NCBI RefSeq assembly: GCF_014851395.1
Contig: NW_024042261.1
Span: 41,005,499-41,069,498, forward strand
Direction: 5' to 3'
Length of the DNA: 64,000 bases
From: Micropterus salmoides
Taxonomy: Eukaryota; Chordata; Actinopteri; Centrarchiformes; Centrarchidae
Shown: positions 56,201 to 64,000 of the stretch, piece by piece
How the letters are laid out: each line of letters starts with the position of its first letter
Numbering within the stretch: position 1 is the first letter of the stretch
The notes under the pieces: model-generated
Told to the model about the DNA's origin: nothing
Database searches by the model: none
Seen by the model: only the letters and a program-made list of their open reading frames with translations
Made by a program: the position numbers and the translations under genes

Positions 56201-59200
56201 AGGAAGTTAGCTACGTTCTTGTTAAAGGTGTTGACATCCCCCCGAAGCCCCCTACACTTAACATAACCATCAGAAATGTTAGTACCTAAACCTAAGTCAG
56301 TGACTGTATACATGACGACCGGCCGCAGCAGGGGCCACACCCCTCGGGGGCCCAGCAACCACAGGACGTTATAACAGGCTATCAGCTATTGAAATCAGCA
56401 GAGCTGCCAACTCAATGCAATTGACACTTTTCACACGCCACACATCAATTTTCTCAGGCATTGGAAAAACTAACGTAGCCTATAACTGATAGCGTCGACT
56501 CTGCGCGATTACACTGACCCAGCCGATGCGACACCGACGGACACTGTGACAGGAATCAAGCGAACACGGTCTCGCACACTGAGTGGCTGACAGTTTGTGA
56601 TCGGGTAACGTAACTGGTCAAGTTTTGCAATATAAAAATGTATAATCTGAAGTACAGCCTTGCTCTGTTGGGAATGTGAGCTGCACAGAGCTGCGTGAGA
56701 TAACGTGAGATCTGTGTTTTCAGTTAGTTTAGTTTTGCACAGGTCTCATCTATACAGTCCCAAACTGGTTCTGTGTTTGTCTGAGATTCATGAACAGCAG
56801 ATTATAGGGCGGAGAGATTTTTAAAAAATAATTGTGAATTGTTATTAAATGATGACGTTATTCTCATAGAAATCTTTCTGGAGATGGCAGATTACACAGA
56901 TATGTGGGATAGATGCATAAAGTTTTGAAGATTCAGTCCAGAAGTTTCAAACTGAATTAATTTATCCTTGAGGTGAAAAGGAGCCACATTTAAAGAGGAA
57001 CTTCCCCAAATAAAGACACAACTAAGAGGGAAGACTAAATCATGAAAGAAAAAGAAATACAGAATGCTTGAAAGCCAGGCAAAGGCTGAATTATATTCTG
57101 GTATATTTTATATTTTAAATAGTTACCTGTTACCTGAGTTTTGTGATTCCTTTGCCATAGCCTAGATAAAAACATTTCCTCCATAAACTGATGCAGAAAA
57201 GGCAAGAATTGGTGCAGAAATTTTCACCAGAATGCAGAAAATTAAGTGTTTGATGCTAAAAACCACAGCTCCAACAGTGGTCAGATGATGCAGCTACGCA
57301 ACAGGTCATATGTAATTAACTTTAAAATGATGGCTCCGAGGAAAGGACATCTCATTTCATTAAATGCCTGTTTCCTGGACTCCTTTCTCCTCGCGTCTCC
57401 TCCTCAACTCCTCGAGCTCACATCTCGGGTGGGAGGGACTAAGATGCGCCGCAAGCAGTTAAGGATCGAGGAGGTAAGGAGGCAGAAATTCTGGAAATGA
57501 GAAAGGCCCTGCAGGGCTAAAGGCGCATTTATACTTGTGCGTAGGTCTGTCCGTCATTCTGCAATTACACCCCCAAACACTAGTCGGCAGCAGCGCTACA
57601 GCATCCACTGTGTTGACATTAGCCAGCCGAGCAGGCTAACGTCCGGTTTAGCGCTCCGCTAACGTAAATGGGGGAAAAATTGTAAACGTGCGGCTCGTGT
57701 AGCCTTTTCAAATGTTACCGACCGAATGGATCACATTCTGATAGTGAAATGAGTCATGTCGCTCGGGTTGCAACTGTCAAATATATTGATTCACTGTGTT
57801 ACAGCTGCCGTTTTGGCCGCTAGTAAATGTTACTTAAAAGCGTGGGGTACTTCCGGTCGGCTCGAAGGCATCGCGAGGCTACCCAGCTGACCAATCACAG
57901 AGCTTACGGTCCGTGTCGACTCGACGAGTAGTTACATTTTTGAGGAGGTGCACGTCAGGCGACGGCGATTTGACGCAGAAGTATAAATTGCACTTAAGAC
58001 GCAAGGAAAAGATGCAGGTGAGAGAAACGTGGATGCAATTAAGAGACTTAACAAGCACCCTGTGCCCGTCAGACGCTGGGTGACACTGTGGGGAAAGGAC
58101 CTGTTTCAGATACAACAGTAAAATCAGTCTGTACTTAAGTTTTAAGACTGTAGATGTCTGCATCTGTGAGGCCCTTTTCACTGAAACCTGCCGAATGACA
58201 GAGAAATCCCGGAATTGTTGAGTCGTTGAGGTATTTAAAAAATGTTGATTGTACCATTTGCATTATATTACTTTATTATTAACTTTTCTATTTTGGACTT
58301 TCGATTTGGACAATTACCTTCCTCATCCTTTTTGAAAGTGCATCCCTGGTGTCTGCGGAACAAGAGTATTCATACATTAAATGGTGTATTATGATGTCCT
58401 GGTTATTGTGATTTGGCTATTGCTCATACAGAGAAAAGGGAACGATTATGAGGTTGATGTGAAGTGATAATATTAAAACAGGTATTGTTTAATATAGTCA
58501 TTCAATGTGGTTTATAAAATATCAGAAAATGGTAAAAAGAAATTTTGATTAACTTTTTTTTACCAAAGCACAATATGTCTTATTTTGTCCACAACCCACA
58601 GATATTCAGTTTTCAGTTGTATTCACATTTAAGAAGCTGGTGTCAGAACATTTTGACTTGTTTTCTTAAAAAAAGAATTAAACTGACTAATCAATTATTG
58701 ATGATTTATTTTAGGTGACAACAATGAATCATTCAATCACTCATAATTTTGCCATAACATTTATATACAGAAAATAAACAGGGTGACAGCTGTGATCACT
58801 ACATTACTTTCACTTCTGCTTGTGTTCTCTCCGCGTTTTAGAAACCAAACATGTACGTCTTATTCAACAGGAATGAATTAGAAGAGCATTATTTCCTGTA
58901 CGCAAAGTTTTTTGCCAGATTTTTCAATAAAAGACTGGATGTTGTATCAAATTCAAAACATCAGCTCTGAAAGCTGCATATTCACAAGAAAACAACAACT
59001 ACCTGTGCAGTTACCTTTTATTAACACACTATATGTTGCATCTTGGTGTTGGATGAATTAGAGAAGCAATCAATATGTTTAAATTAGTATTAAATTTAGA
59101 AGACAGTTATTTGACCCTGTTAGTTTTACTTTGTGAACCAGAACAACTTTTGTGACCTTTGTTAAAGTAAACAAGTACAACAATTGTAGCTGAATCCACA

Positions 59201-59338
59201 CCACAGGATGTATTGAAAGTGGTTCATTTCTTAAGAGGCTGTAACAGTTTTCTATAAAATCTCTAATATCAGGAATCAGGCAGCAGAAATCTTTTTACCT
59301 GTCATTAGTGAGAAGAGGAGAAGAAGAAAGCTCCTCAT
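46938..59338 (-). CDS. Unit E: intact pIgR/CD300-like receptor, three Ig domains, ITIM tail
   Basis: Joined exons (5' to 3') 59299-59338, 53600-53893, 52875-53189, 52444-52758, 50601-50681, 49928-50008, 49674-49760, 47776-47831 and 46938-47240 total 1572 nt, giving 523 residues. All borders are AG/GT and the frame is open. Order: signal (1-13), D1 (14-111), D2 (112-216), D3 (217-321), two stalk exons (322-375), TM (376-404), juxtamembrane (405-423), tail (424-523). The tail has YEEI, IYAT, LHYSTV (a proper ITIM), two YSTV and YTTV. CD300/pIgR-type proteins with such tails usually recruit SHP phosphatases; an inhibitory role is inferred. Odd points: D1 has Trp33 in place of the first Ig cysteine, intron 1 is 5.4 kb, an LTR-like insert lies in the TM-tail intron, and the 3' flank is split by a GC-rich insertion. 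Confidence 0.78.
47776..47831 (-). CDS. E cytoplasmic exon 1
   Basis: 56 nt, GCCAG|GATTTTCACATT to GAGAG|GTCAGTG, reading RFSHLMNTRKGAAAQNIRE. One codon longer than in B1. Confidence 0.65.
48128..49595. mobile_element. LTR-like insertion in the E TM-tail intron
   Basis: Unit F has only 372 bases between TM and cytoplasmic exon 1. E has about 1.46 kb extra between CATCACCC and ACAGG. The insert starts TGTAG and ends CTACA (TG...CA style). It has an AATAAA at 49300-49305 followed by a TG-rich stretch (TGTGTGTGTATTG) and no coding frame, as a solo LTR would. No clean target-site duplication is visible, so the call is tentative. Confidence 0.4.
49674..49760 (-). CDS. E transmembrane exon
   Basis: 87 nt: GDSQVVITMIVCVAVLLLLF and on to MLILIYK, donor AAAC|GTAAGAG. 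No charged residue inside the membrane span. Confidence 0.8.
49928..50008 (-). CDS. E stalk exon 2
   Basis: 81 nt: VSLTESTTSSTSPVSSTQ then PTTVSAESRG, phase 1 to 1. Nearly identical 3' half to stalk exon 1, so a tandem exon duplication. Confidence 0.75.
50290..50355 (+). repeat. Intronic block, inverted relative to gene E
   Basis: TTCATTTAGCTGCTTTGGTT to TTGTTCACTGTCATGACTT in plus sense, while E is on the minus strand. The normal-orientation copy lies at 51905-51985. A further CATGCTGACTCACTT fragment is near 50752. Confidence 0.55.
50601..50681 (-). CDS. E stalk exon 1
   Basis: 81 nt: VSPAVSQTSSTSPVSSTQ then PTTVSAESRG, TATCAG acceptor, GTAGGAG donor (slightly weaker than GTAAGAG). Confidence 0.75.
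51640..51985 (-). repeat. Shared intronic repeats in E
   Basis: 51640-51760 is the dispersed AT-rich repeat seen at 26600 and 40600. 51905-51985 is the intronic block (GTAAGTCATGACAGTGAGCC) in gene orientation. Confidence 0.55.
52444..52758 (-). CDS. E D3 Ig exon (intact)
   Basis: 315 nt: ATITRFTKSPTVGQNLTYYC, NIFICKGEDPSICRP, ITVTVREVTMNDTGTYWCGA, ending MVMIVG. All cysteines present. Confidence 0.8.
52875..53189 (-). CDS. E D2 Ig exon (intact)
   Basis: 315 nt: ETDGCQRQFNQ, TITCDY, GNKYFKFFCKQNGSICED (one inserted Phe codon), HDAGVYWCGVE, ending LEVK. Open frame in the phase set by its neighbours. Confidence 0.78.
53600..53893 (-). CDS. E D1 Ig exon (first Ig Cys replaced by Trp)
   Basis: 294 nt: GCEARTVVRGCPQGWVEFTW then KYPKPN, VWAKKGRVFLYYDP, EDFGKYKCKV. 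The FTC codon TGC is TGG here (53835-53837), so the canonical disulfide is lost; the second Ig Cys remains. Confidence 0.8.
53900..59298. other. Intron 1 of E, mostly unannotated
   Basis: No receptor exon or other convincing gene is visible. It includes a stretch resembling the D1-downstream flank again (54050-54220, ACACCAAACTTA..TGATATGTGC, compare 53400-53520), so a small local duplication. 56240-56310 resembles the spacer at 19135-19210. The MITE at 57519-57998 is listed separately. Confidence 0.5.
57519..57998. mobile_element. MITE with GCATTTATACTT-type inverted ends
   Basis: Left end GCATTTATACTTGTGCGT (57525-57542) and right end ACGCAGAAGTATAAATTGC (57973-57991) are imperfect inverted copies. 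About 480 bases, no coding frame. Confidence 0.65.
59299..59338 (-). CDS. E signal-peptide exon
   Basis: 40 nt: MRSFLLLLFSLMT plus one base, donor GTAAAAAG. Assigned to E as the nearest intact upstream signal exon on the same strand, 5.4 kb from D1. Confidence 0.7.
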
Positions 59339-59530
59339 TTTGTTGATCTTGGATGTTGAAATCTACTGAAAGAAAGGCTGAAAAACTATTTAACTCCAGT
59401 TGATTTTGTCGGTTCCTGTTTTCATTGGTTGGTTGATCTGCTGTTTTTGTACAGACCTGTTTCCTGACATGTTATCCACACAGCGTCTTCCTCTTTCTGT
59501 CACTCCAGTTTTTTTATATTAATATTAGCT
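59339..59530 (-). promoter_or_regulatory. Putative promoter of E
   Basis: Conserved with 42310-42500. Contains CAGGAAAC (plus GTTTCCTG near 59459) and a CCAAT (plus ATTGG near 59426). Inferred from position only. Confidence 0.35.
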
Positions 59531-59879
59531 TTGCCAGTAGATCTCCGGCTCAGTGTTTAAGTGAGTCTTGTTCATGAACAAATTTGGTCTATCTTGTACT
59601 TTTGGCTATGTCCCATTCTTCCTAATGGAAAATGAGGCATACATAGTTCACTAAATAGCTGCTTGTGTTATTCATTGGTTATTGTGGGGTTAGTGATCTA
59701 CTGTATTTACCTTCTAGGTATTGACATTATGAATTCAAAAATATTGGTGACATGGTCTGATTTGAGTAAAACAAGTAAGAGTTACTGCGAGTAAATCAGA
59801 GTTTATTATGTTAGTGTTAGTCCATGGAATAATAAATCAGATATCCAAGGAGCATTAATCCAGACGAGACACCAGGGAA

Positions 59880-60075
59880 GAATGATCCATCCAAGAGTCG
59901 TTGAGATATTTCACTCTAAACCAGAAATTTCAACCTCATCGGGGCTTTGGAGGAAAAGTCAGGGGATCCTTAAAGTCATTAGCATTCATCATCTGGTATC
60001 AATTAATGTCCAAATTTTTATGACAGTTCATCCACTGATGAACTGACCAACCGACAGACCAACGTTGCCATCCGA
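59880..60075 (-). repeat. Dispersed teleost repeat (3'-flank repeat)
   Basis: Inverse relative of 6535-6690: ATCCATCCAAGAGTCGTTGA, GGAAAAGTCAGGGGATCC and the TTCATCCACTGATGAAC end. Confidence 0.55.
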
Positions 60076-60231
60076 GCAGTTGCTGGTGGACAATCTACGA
60101 AATGGTAAAAGTTAAAACATCAGGCATATTTCTTCAAACATTTCTTGTTAAATCAGTGGATAATAATCAGCTGTAATATGGATTTAAACAGTTTACAAGC
60201 TTCAGGAGCAAAGACAAACAAAAAGACTCAT

Positions 60232-60486
60232 CTAGTCATTACAGATCCGTCCCAAAGTCTTAAACCTTGGTGACTCAAACAATGTGGATGAAGAGTGAAT
60301 CCTGTACGTCACAGTTGAACATTCACAGGCAGCAGAGCCGGGTTTGACGATCAGTGCCTCACAACCAATGCTGTTGTGAAAGTAGACGGTAGAGTAATAC
60401 AGCGAGGCAGAGGGGTTTGTGGGAAAGCTGGCACTCGCCTCATTTCCTGAGTCTGGCCTCTGGACATGCTGCTGTATCTCCTTATC
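60232..60486 (-). pseudogene. F tail exon
   Basis: DKEIQQHVQRPDSGNEASAS, FPTNPSASLYYSTVYF (ITIM-like L.Y..V), then ECSTV where E has EYSTV. Runs past the usual stop region to 60232. The acceptor is destroyed. Confidence 0.65.
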
Positions 60487-60833
60487 CAATGGGCATTCTG
60501 GGGCCCAAGCAGGGCCCAAGGAGGGGAAGAAGAATGTTTTTTCCTTTCCTTTTTTATTGTTTACATTTCAGATATTGAAAACATGTATAACCAATAAAGA
60601 GCATGCTGATATTTTTTTTAATTTAAACTGAATTATATCATTGGTCAGTCCCCATTGTGCAAAGAACGTAACAACCCACCCTTACGTTAGTCATCAAATA
60701 ACCGAAAGCTGATCAAGTGGACTGTGGGGATATTTGTCGTAGGCCTAGTTCAAACTGAGTGAGAGACGTCGTTGTAGTAAATGCAAACGAAACGGAGAAG
60801 AGGTGGCGGGAGGCTCTTTATTGATGTGCCATC

Positions 60834-61085
60834 TATATAAAAGGAGCCAGGAGGAGAATCAGAAGTTGTGGAAGTTGATGAGCAATTTAACCGCAGGAGA
60901 CTGGTGTTAGCAGCGGAGCACAACCTGAGGCTATCTGTAGCAACCTCAGGCTGTAGCAGCAGTGCAGCTGAAGCAGCACACAGTGGATTTATCAGCTGTC
61001 TGACCCGGTGTTGTGGGGGGCAATCAACAAAGATGCTCGCGCCGACCATGGACCGGCTGCCTTTCATAACGGACATAACAGTAAG
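60834..61085 (+). other. Possible TATA promoter and orphan first exon
   Basis: A strong TATA box, TATATAAAAGG, lies at 60834-60844. An open frame begins at 60868 (GTG) and reads on through MLAPTMDRLPFITDIT to a possible donor ACA|GTAAGG near 61080. Base composition is less AT-rich than its surroundings. No domain recognised and no downstream exon identified. It may belong to a mobile element or be accidental. Confidence 0.25.
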
Positions 61086-61379
61086 GTGTGCGAAGTTACC
61101 TCACTGATGATCTGCTGTGTTGTCAACTCCTAAATGTGTAAAAAGTTTACAGAGAGTGGATCCCCTATTCACCATGAACAGGTAATATTTTTGTGTTTTT
61201 TCTGTTATTATGTTAGCATTTGGTGCTCATCTGTCACTGGAGCAGGACTGTGAACCTAAAGGTGCAGCAGCTGAAGGGAGAGAAGCTGTGCTGGTGGGAA
61301 GAGCGGAAGGGTTGTGTCTTTCATAAAGTTTTTAAGTGAAAAAGGGCTGCCTTTACGTGACGACAATGAAGTAGCTTAT

Positions 61380-62475
61380 ACACTCACCTAAAGGATTATT
61401 AGGAACACCATACTAATACTGTGTTTGACCCCCTTTCGCCTTCAGAACTGCCTTAATTCTACGTGGCATTGATTCAACAAGGTGCTGAAAGCATTCTTTA
61501 GAAATGTTGGCCCATATTGATGGATAGCATCTTGCAGTTGATGGAGATTTGTGGGATGCACATCCAGGGCACGAAGCTCCCGTTCCACCACATCCCAAAG
61601 ATGCTCTATTGGGTTGAGATCTGGTGACTGTGGGGGCCATTTTAGTACAGTGAACTCATTGTCATGTTCAAGAAACCAGTTTGAAATGATTGGAGCTTTG
61701 TGACATGGTGCATTATCCTGCTGGAAGTAGCCATCAGAGGATGGGTACATGGTGGCCATAAAGGGATGGACATGGTCAGAAACAATGCTCAGGTAGGCCG
61801 TGGCATTTAAACGATGCCCAATTGGCACTAAGGGGCCTAAAGTGTGCCAAGAAAACATCCCCCACACCATTACACCACCACCAGCAGCCTGCACAGTGGT
61901 AACAAGGCATGATGGATCCATGTTCTCATTCTGTTTACGCCAAATTCTGACTCTACCATCTGAATGTCTCAACAGAAATCGAGACTCATCAGACCAGGCA
62001 ACATTTTTCCAGTCTTCAACTGTCCAATTTTGGTGAGCTCTTGCAAATTGTAGTCTCTTTTTCCTATTTGTAGTGGAAATGAGTGGTACCCGGTGGGGTC
62101 TTCTGCTGTTGTAGCCCATCCGCCTCAAGGTTGTGCGTGTTGTGGCTTCACAAATGCTTTGCTGCATACCTCGGTTGTAACGAGTGGTTATTTCAGTCAA
62201 AGTTGCTCTTGAATCTCAGCTTGAATCAGTCGGCCCATTCTCCTCTGACCTCTAGCATCAACAAGGCATTTTCGCCCACAGGACTGCCGCATACTGGATG
62301 TTTTTCCCTTTTCACACCATTCTTTGTAAACCCTAGAAATGGTTGAGCGTGAAAATCCCAGTAACTGAGCAGATTGTGAAATACTCCGTCTGGCACCAAC
62401 AATCATGCCACGCTCAAAATTGCTTAAATCACCTTTCTTTCCCATTCTGACATTCAGTTTGGAGTTCAGTTTGTT
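61380..62475 (-). mobile_element. Degenerate Tc1/mariner element in F intron
   Basis: The left end starts CACTCACCTAAAGGATTATT next to TATA, as in Tc1 terminal repeats. The transposase is in three frames on the minus strand: N part 62197-62445 (helix-turn-helix, SAQLLGFSRSTISRVYKEW), middle 61530-62200 with catalytic D in AWSDESRF, D in QQDNAPCHKA and E in NPIEHLWD (DD34E type), and C part 61413-61535 (WANISKECFQHLVESMPRRI). Frameshifts lie near 62200 and 61530. I found no matching inverted repeat on the right, where homology stops near 62475. An inactive fossil. Confidence 0.88.
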
Positions 62476-62796
62476 TTGTGGTGGATTGGTGGCACCCTCT
62501 GGTGAAACTATTCAACACTCATATCATGACTGAAAGATCTGTCTCTCTGTTTCTTGTTCACTAGTCATTAATCGGCTGTTATGAATGCAGATTCCAATTT
62601 AAATGCAGTTAGCTTATATCTGCTGATAATATTGCCCTGCTGATAAATCGGTCCTGTATAAACTAGAGGTGTTTCCAACAAATAATACCCTACAATTCAA
62701 AATCTTGATTATATGCATGTATGCATGCAAGAGTGAAAATGCAGCGTCATGGTTGGCCAATATTTATTGATATTCTTTTTGTCAATTACTGTAAAC

Positions 62797-63305
62797 TAGG
62801 GCTGACCCCGAAGAGTCAAAGATTTGATGCTTTGATGGACGGAGACTGATTTGACTGTCTATCTCACAGTCTAAGCTTCGCAGTGAAATAATTTTGTTGA
62901 TATGGGGGTGCTCAACATCTGATTTTACATAGAACTACCAGTTTTCTTCCAAGTTAATATACAGCCTATTACAATACATTTCAATGTTTAATGCAGTAAA
63001 TAAACATGTAAAAAGAAAAAAACGTTCAATAAATGTTTTTAAAGCGCATGAATAAATCACAGATTGTAATCCTAAACCTGGGCAACCTGCGCATGTGTAG
63101 GCGTAGCGTGTATGTAGTAGCAGAAGAGGAGCACATGCTGAAGAGAGTCTTCCCTGGTGTTGTGCCGAGTTGTCCGCAGTTGACTTTCGGTCAAAAATAT
63201 GCGGAGCTGGCCCCGCTCACAATCGCCTCGCACAAAAACACACATGATTCGACTATCAGTCAACTATATGCAGGTTTCGACTATGTAAATCCTTACAGCC
63301 CTACT
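62797..63305. mobile_element. hAT-like MITE
   Basis: Begins TAGGGCTGACCCCGAA and ends CAGCCCTA; the outer octamer TAGGGCTG is an inverted repeat. About 510 bases, no intact frame. Relatives at 42890-43256 and a fragment at 7115-7200. hAT membership is inferred from the end sequence. Confidence 0.6.
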
Positions 63306-63472
63306 GTATCATCTCACAACACTTTTAGAAGTTCTTTCTTATGTAACCTAAATACTTAAATATCTGACATCATTCAGAGATGAGTAATCAAGCTACTGCA
63401 CAGTTTTTCCAGCAAAATCTATTCCACCAACAAAGTACCACAAAATGCAGATATATTCATTTGTACACTGAC

Positions 63473-63528
63473 CTCTTTGATGTTATGTGCTGCTGCTCCA
63501 TTTCTTGTGTTCTTTGAAGTTGAAAATC
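63473..63528 (-). pseudogene. F cytoplasmic exon 1
   Basis: 56 nt: CTGGTAG|GATTTTCAACTT to AAAGAG|GTCAGTG, reading RFSTSKNTRNGAAAHNIKE. Open, but downstream of the TM stop. Confidence 0.6.
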
Positions 63529-63899
63529 CTACCAGGAAGAAAATGAAAAGCAAGCTACCATAAAGTTAATTAATTTCATCTCCTTTTATCAAATTCATAC
63601 ACCGTATCTACATAATCTACCTGTACTGTCCAGGTAAGTTGCTGTCTTGATTTAGTATTTTCCAGTGTGGTTTCTTATATCAGGACTTAACTGCCACTGT
63701 TTATTACCAGAAATGAGCAAAGATGAAAGCTAGAAAAGACATAAACTTCCAGACCAAAGAGGTTTAAATTCAAGTCACCACATTATGTCTGCTTTGGTTT
63801 TTTTAGTCATCACCTCCTCACAGGGTGGAGCTGTTTTAAATGTGGTTTTCTGTGTACAAAATGTGCGTGTTTCTTCTGCAAGCTGGTAATAACTCTTAC

Positions 63900-63989
63900 G
63901 TTTATAGATTAGGATTAACATCAGCACAAACAGCAGCAGCAGCAGCAGGGCTACACAGACGATCACAGTAATGACGACCTAAGAGCCAC
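63900..63989 (-). pseudogene. F transmembrane exon with in-frame stop
   Basis: 90 nt: GGS-stop-VVITVIVCVALLLLLL and on to MLILIYK. One extra Leu codon compared with E (five CTG in a row). Stop TAG at 63979-63981. Confidence 0.75.
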
Positions 63990-64000
63990 CTGCAAGATCA

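Larger units (their letters stand above)
60232..63989 (-). pseudogene. Unit F: 3' part of a receptor gene with pre-TM stop and damaged tail
   Basis: Visible exons on the minus strand: TM 63900-63989, cytoplasmic exon 63473-63528, tail 60232-60486; Ig and stalk exons lie right of the window. The TM exon has TAG (63979-63981) where E has CAG, just before the hydrophobic span, so a transcript would end as a soluble protein. The tail exon has lost the acceptor AG (TTG before GAT) and a nine-base piece with the first tyrosine. A Tc1 element and a MITE sit in the intervening intron. Either a secreted receptor or a pseudogene; the lesions in the tail would not matter for a secreted form. Confidence 0.7.

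Overview
The window is vertebrate nuclear DNA from a teleost fish, probably a percomorph. It is AT-rich, has multi-exon genes with consensus splice sites, and is full of fish-type repeats: an L2-clade LINE, a Tc1/mariner element, two tRNA-derived SINE families, and several MITEs. No database search was possible, so names rest on protein motifs and on comparing paralogous copies inside the window.

The whole window is one cluster of related immune-type receptor genes. They resemble CMRF35-like molecules / CD300 / polymeric-Ig-receptor-like (pIgR-like) genes. Each unit is built from a signal-peptide exon of 40 nt, Ig V-type exons (D1 with a GW..FTC..Y.CK pattern; D2 and D3 with the DAGVYWCGVE or DTGTYWCGAE pattern of the CD300/pIgR family), a Ser/Thr/Pro stalk exon, a transmembrane exon of about 87 nt, a small cytoplasmic exon of 53-56 nt, and a final tail exon with tyrosine motifs. 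The signal, Ig, stalk and TM exons join in phase 1, so Ig exons can be lost or skipped without breaking the frame.

Layout. 1-5269: an inverted, decayed unit (A, minus strand). 5270-5769: 500-base gap. 5770-6245: scrambled plus-strand fragments, then intergenic repeats. 8225-21060: unit B1 (plus), an intact 345-codon receptor with two Ig domains whose intron carries a 2.2-kb LINE. 21060-32305: unit B2 (plus), a close tandem copy of B1 with a D1 frameshift and a stop created at a splice junction. 32305-41769: unit C (plus), a hybrid of two units (signal-D3-D1-D2-broken D3-stalk) running into the second 500-base gap at 41770-42269. 42270-42302: a signal-exon relic (minus) that has lost its ATG. 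44380-59560: unit E (minus), the best-preserved gene, with three Ig domains, a duplicated stalk exon, TM and a long tail with one good ITIM (523 codons). 59880-64000: the 3' part of unit F (minus), with a stop just before the TM and a damaged tail exon, cut by the window end.

The cluster shows birth-and-death evolution. E keeps the full inhibitory-type architecture. B1 and B2 share a frameshift that removes the distal tail and share a half-deleted D3. Several copies have lost a canonical Ig cysteine, a splice site or the TM. Both gaps lie where units of opposite orientation meet, so local order and orientation there should be treated with caution. I see no clear non-receptor gene, apart from the transposon-derived frames and one weak candidate first exon near 60.87 kb.
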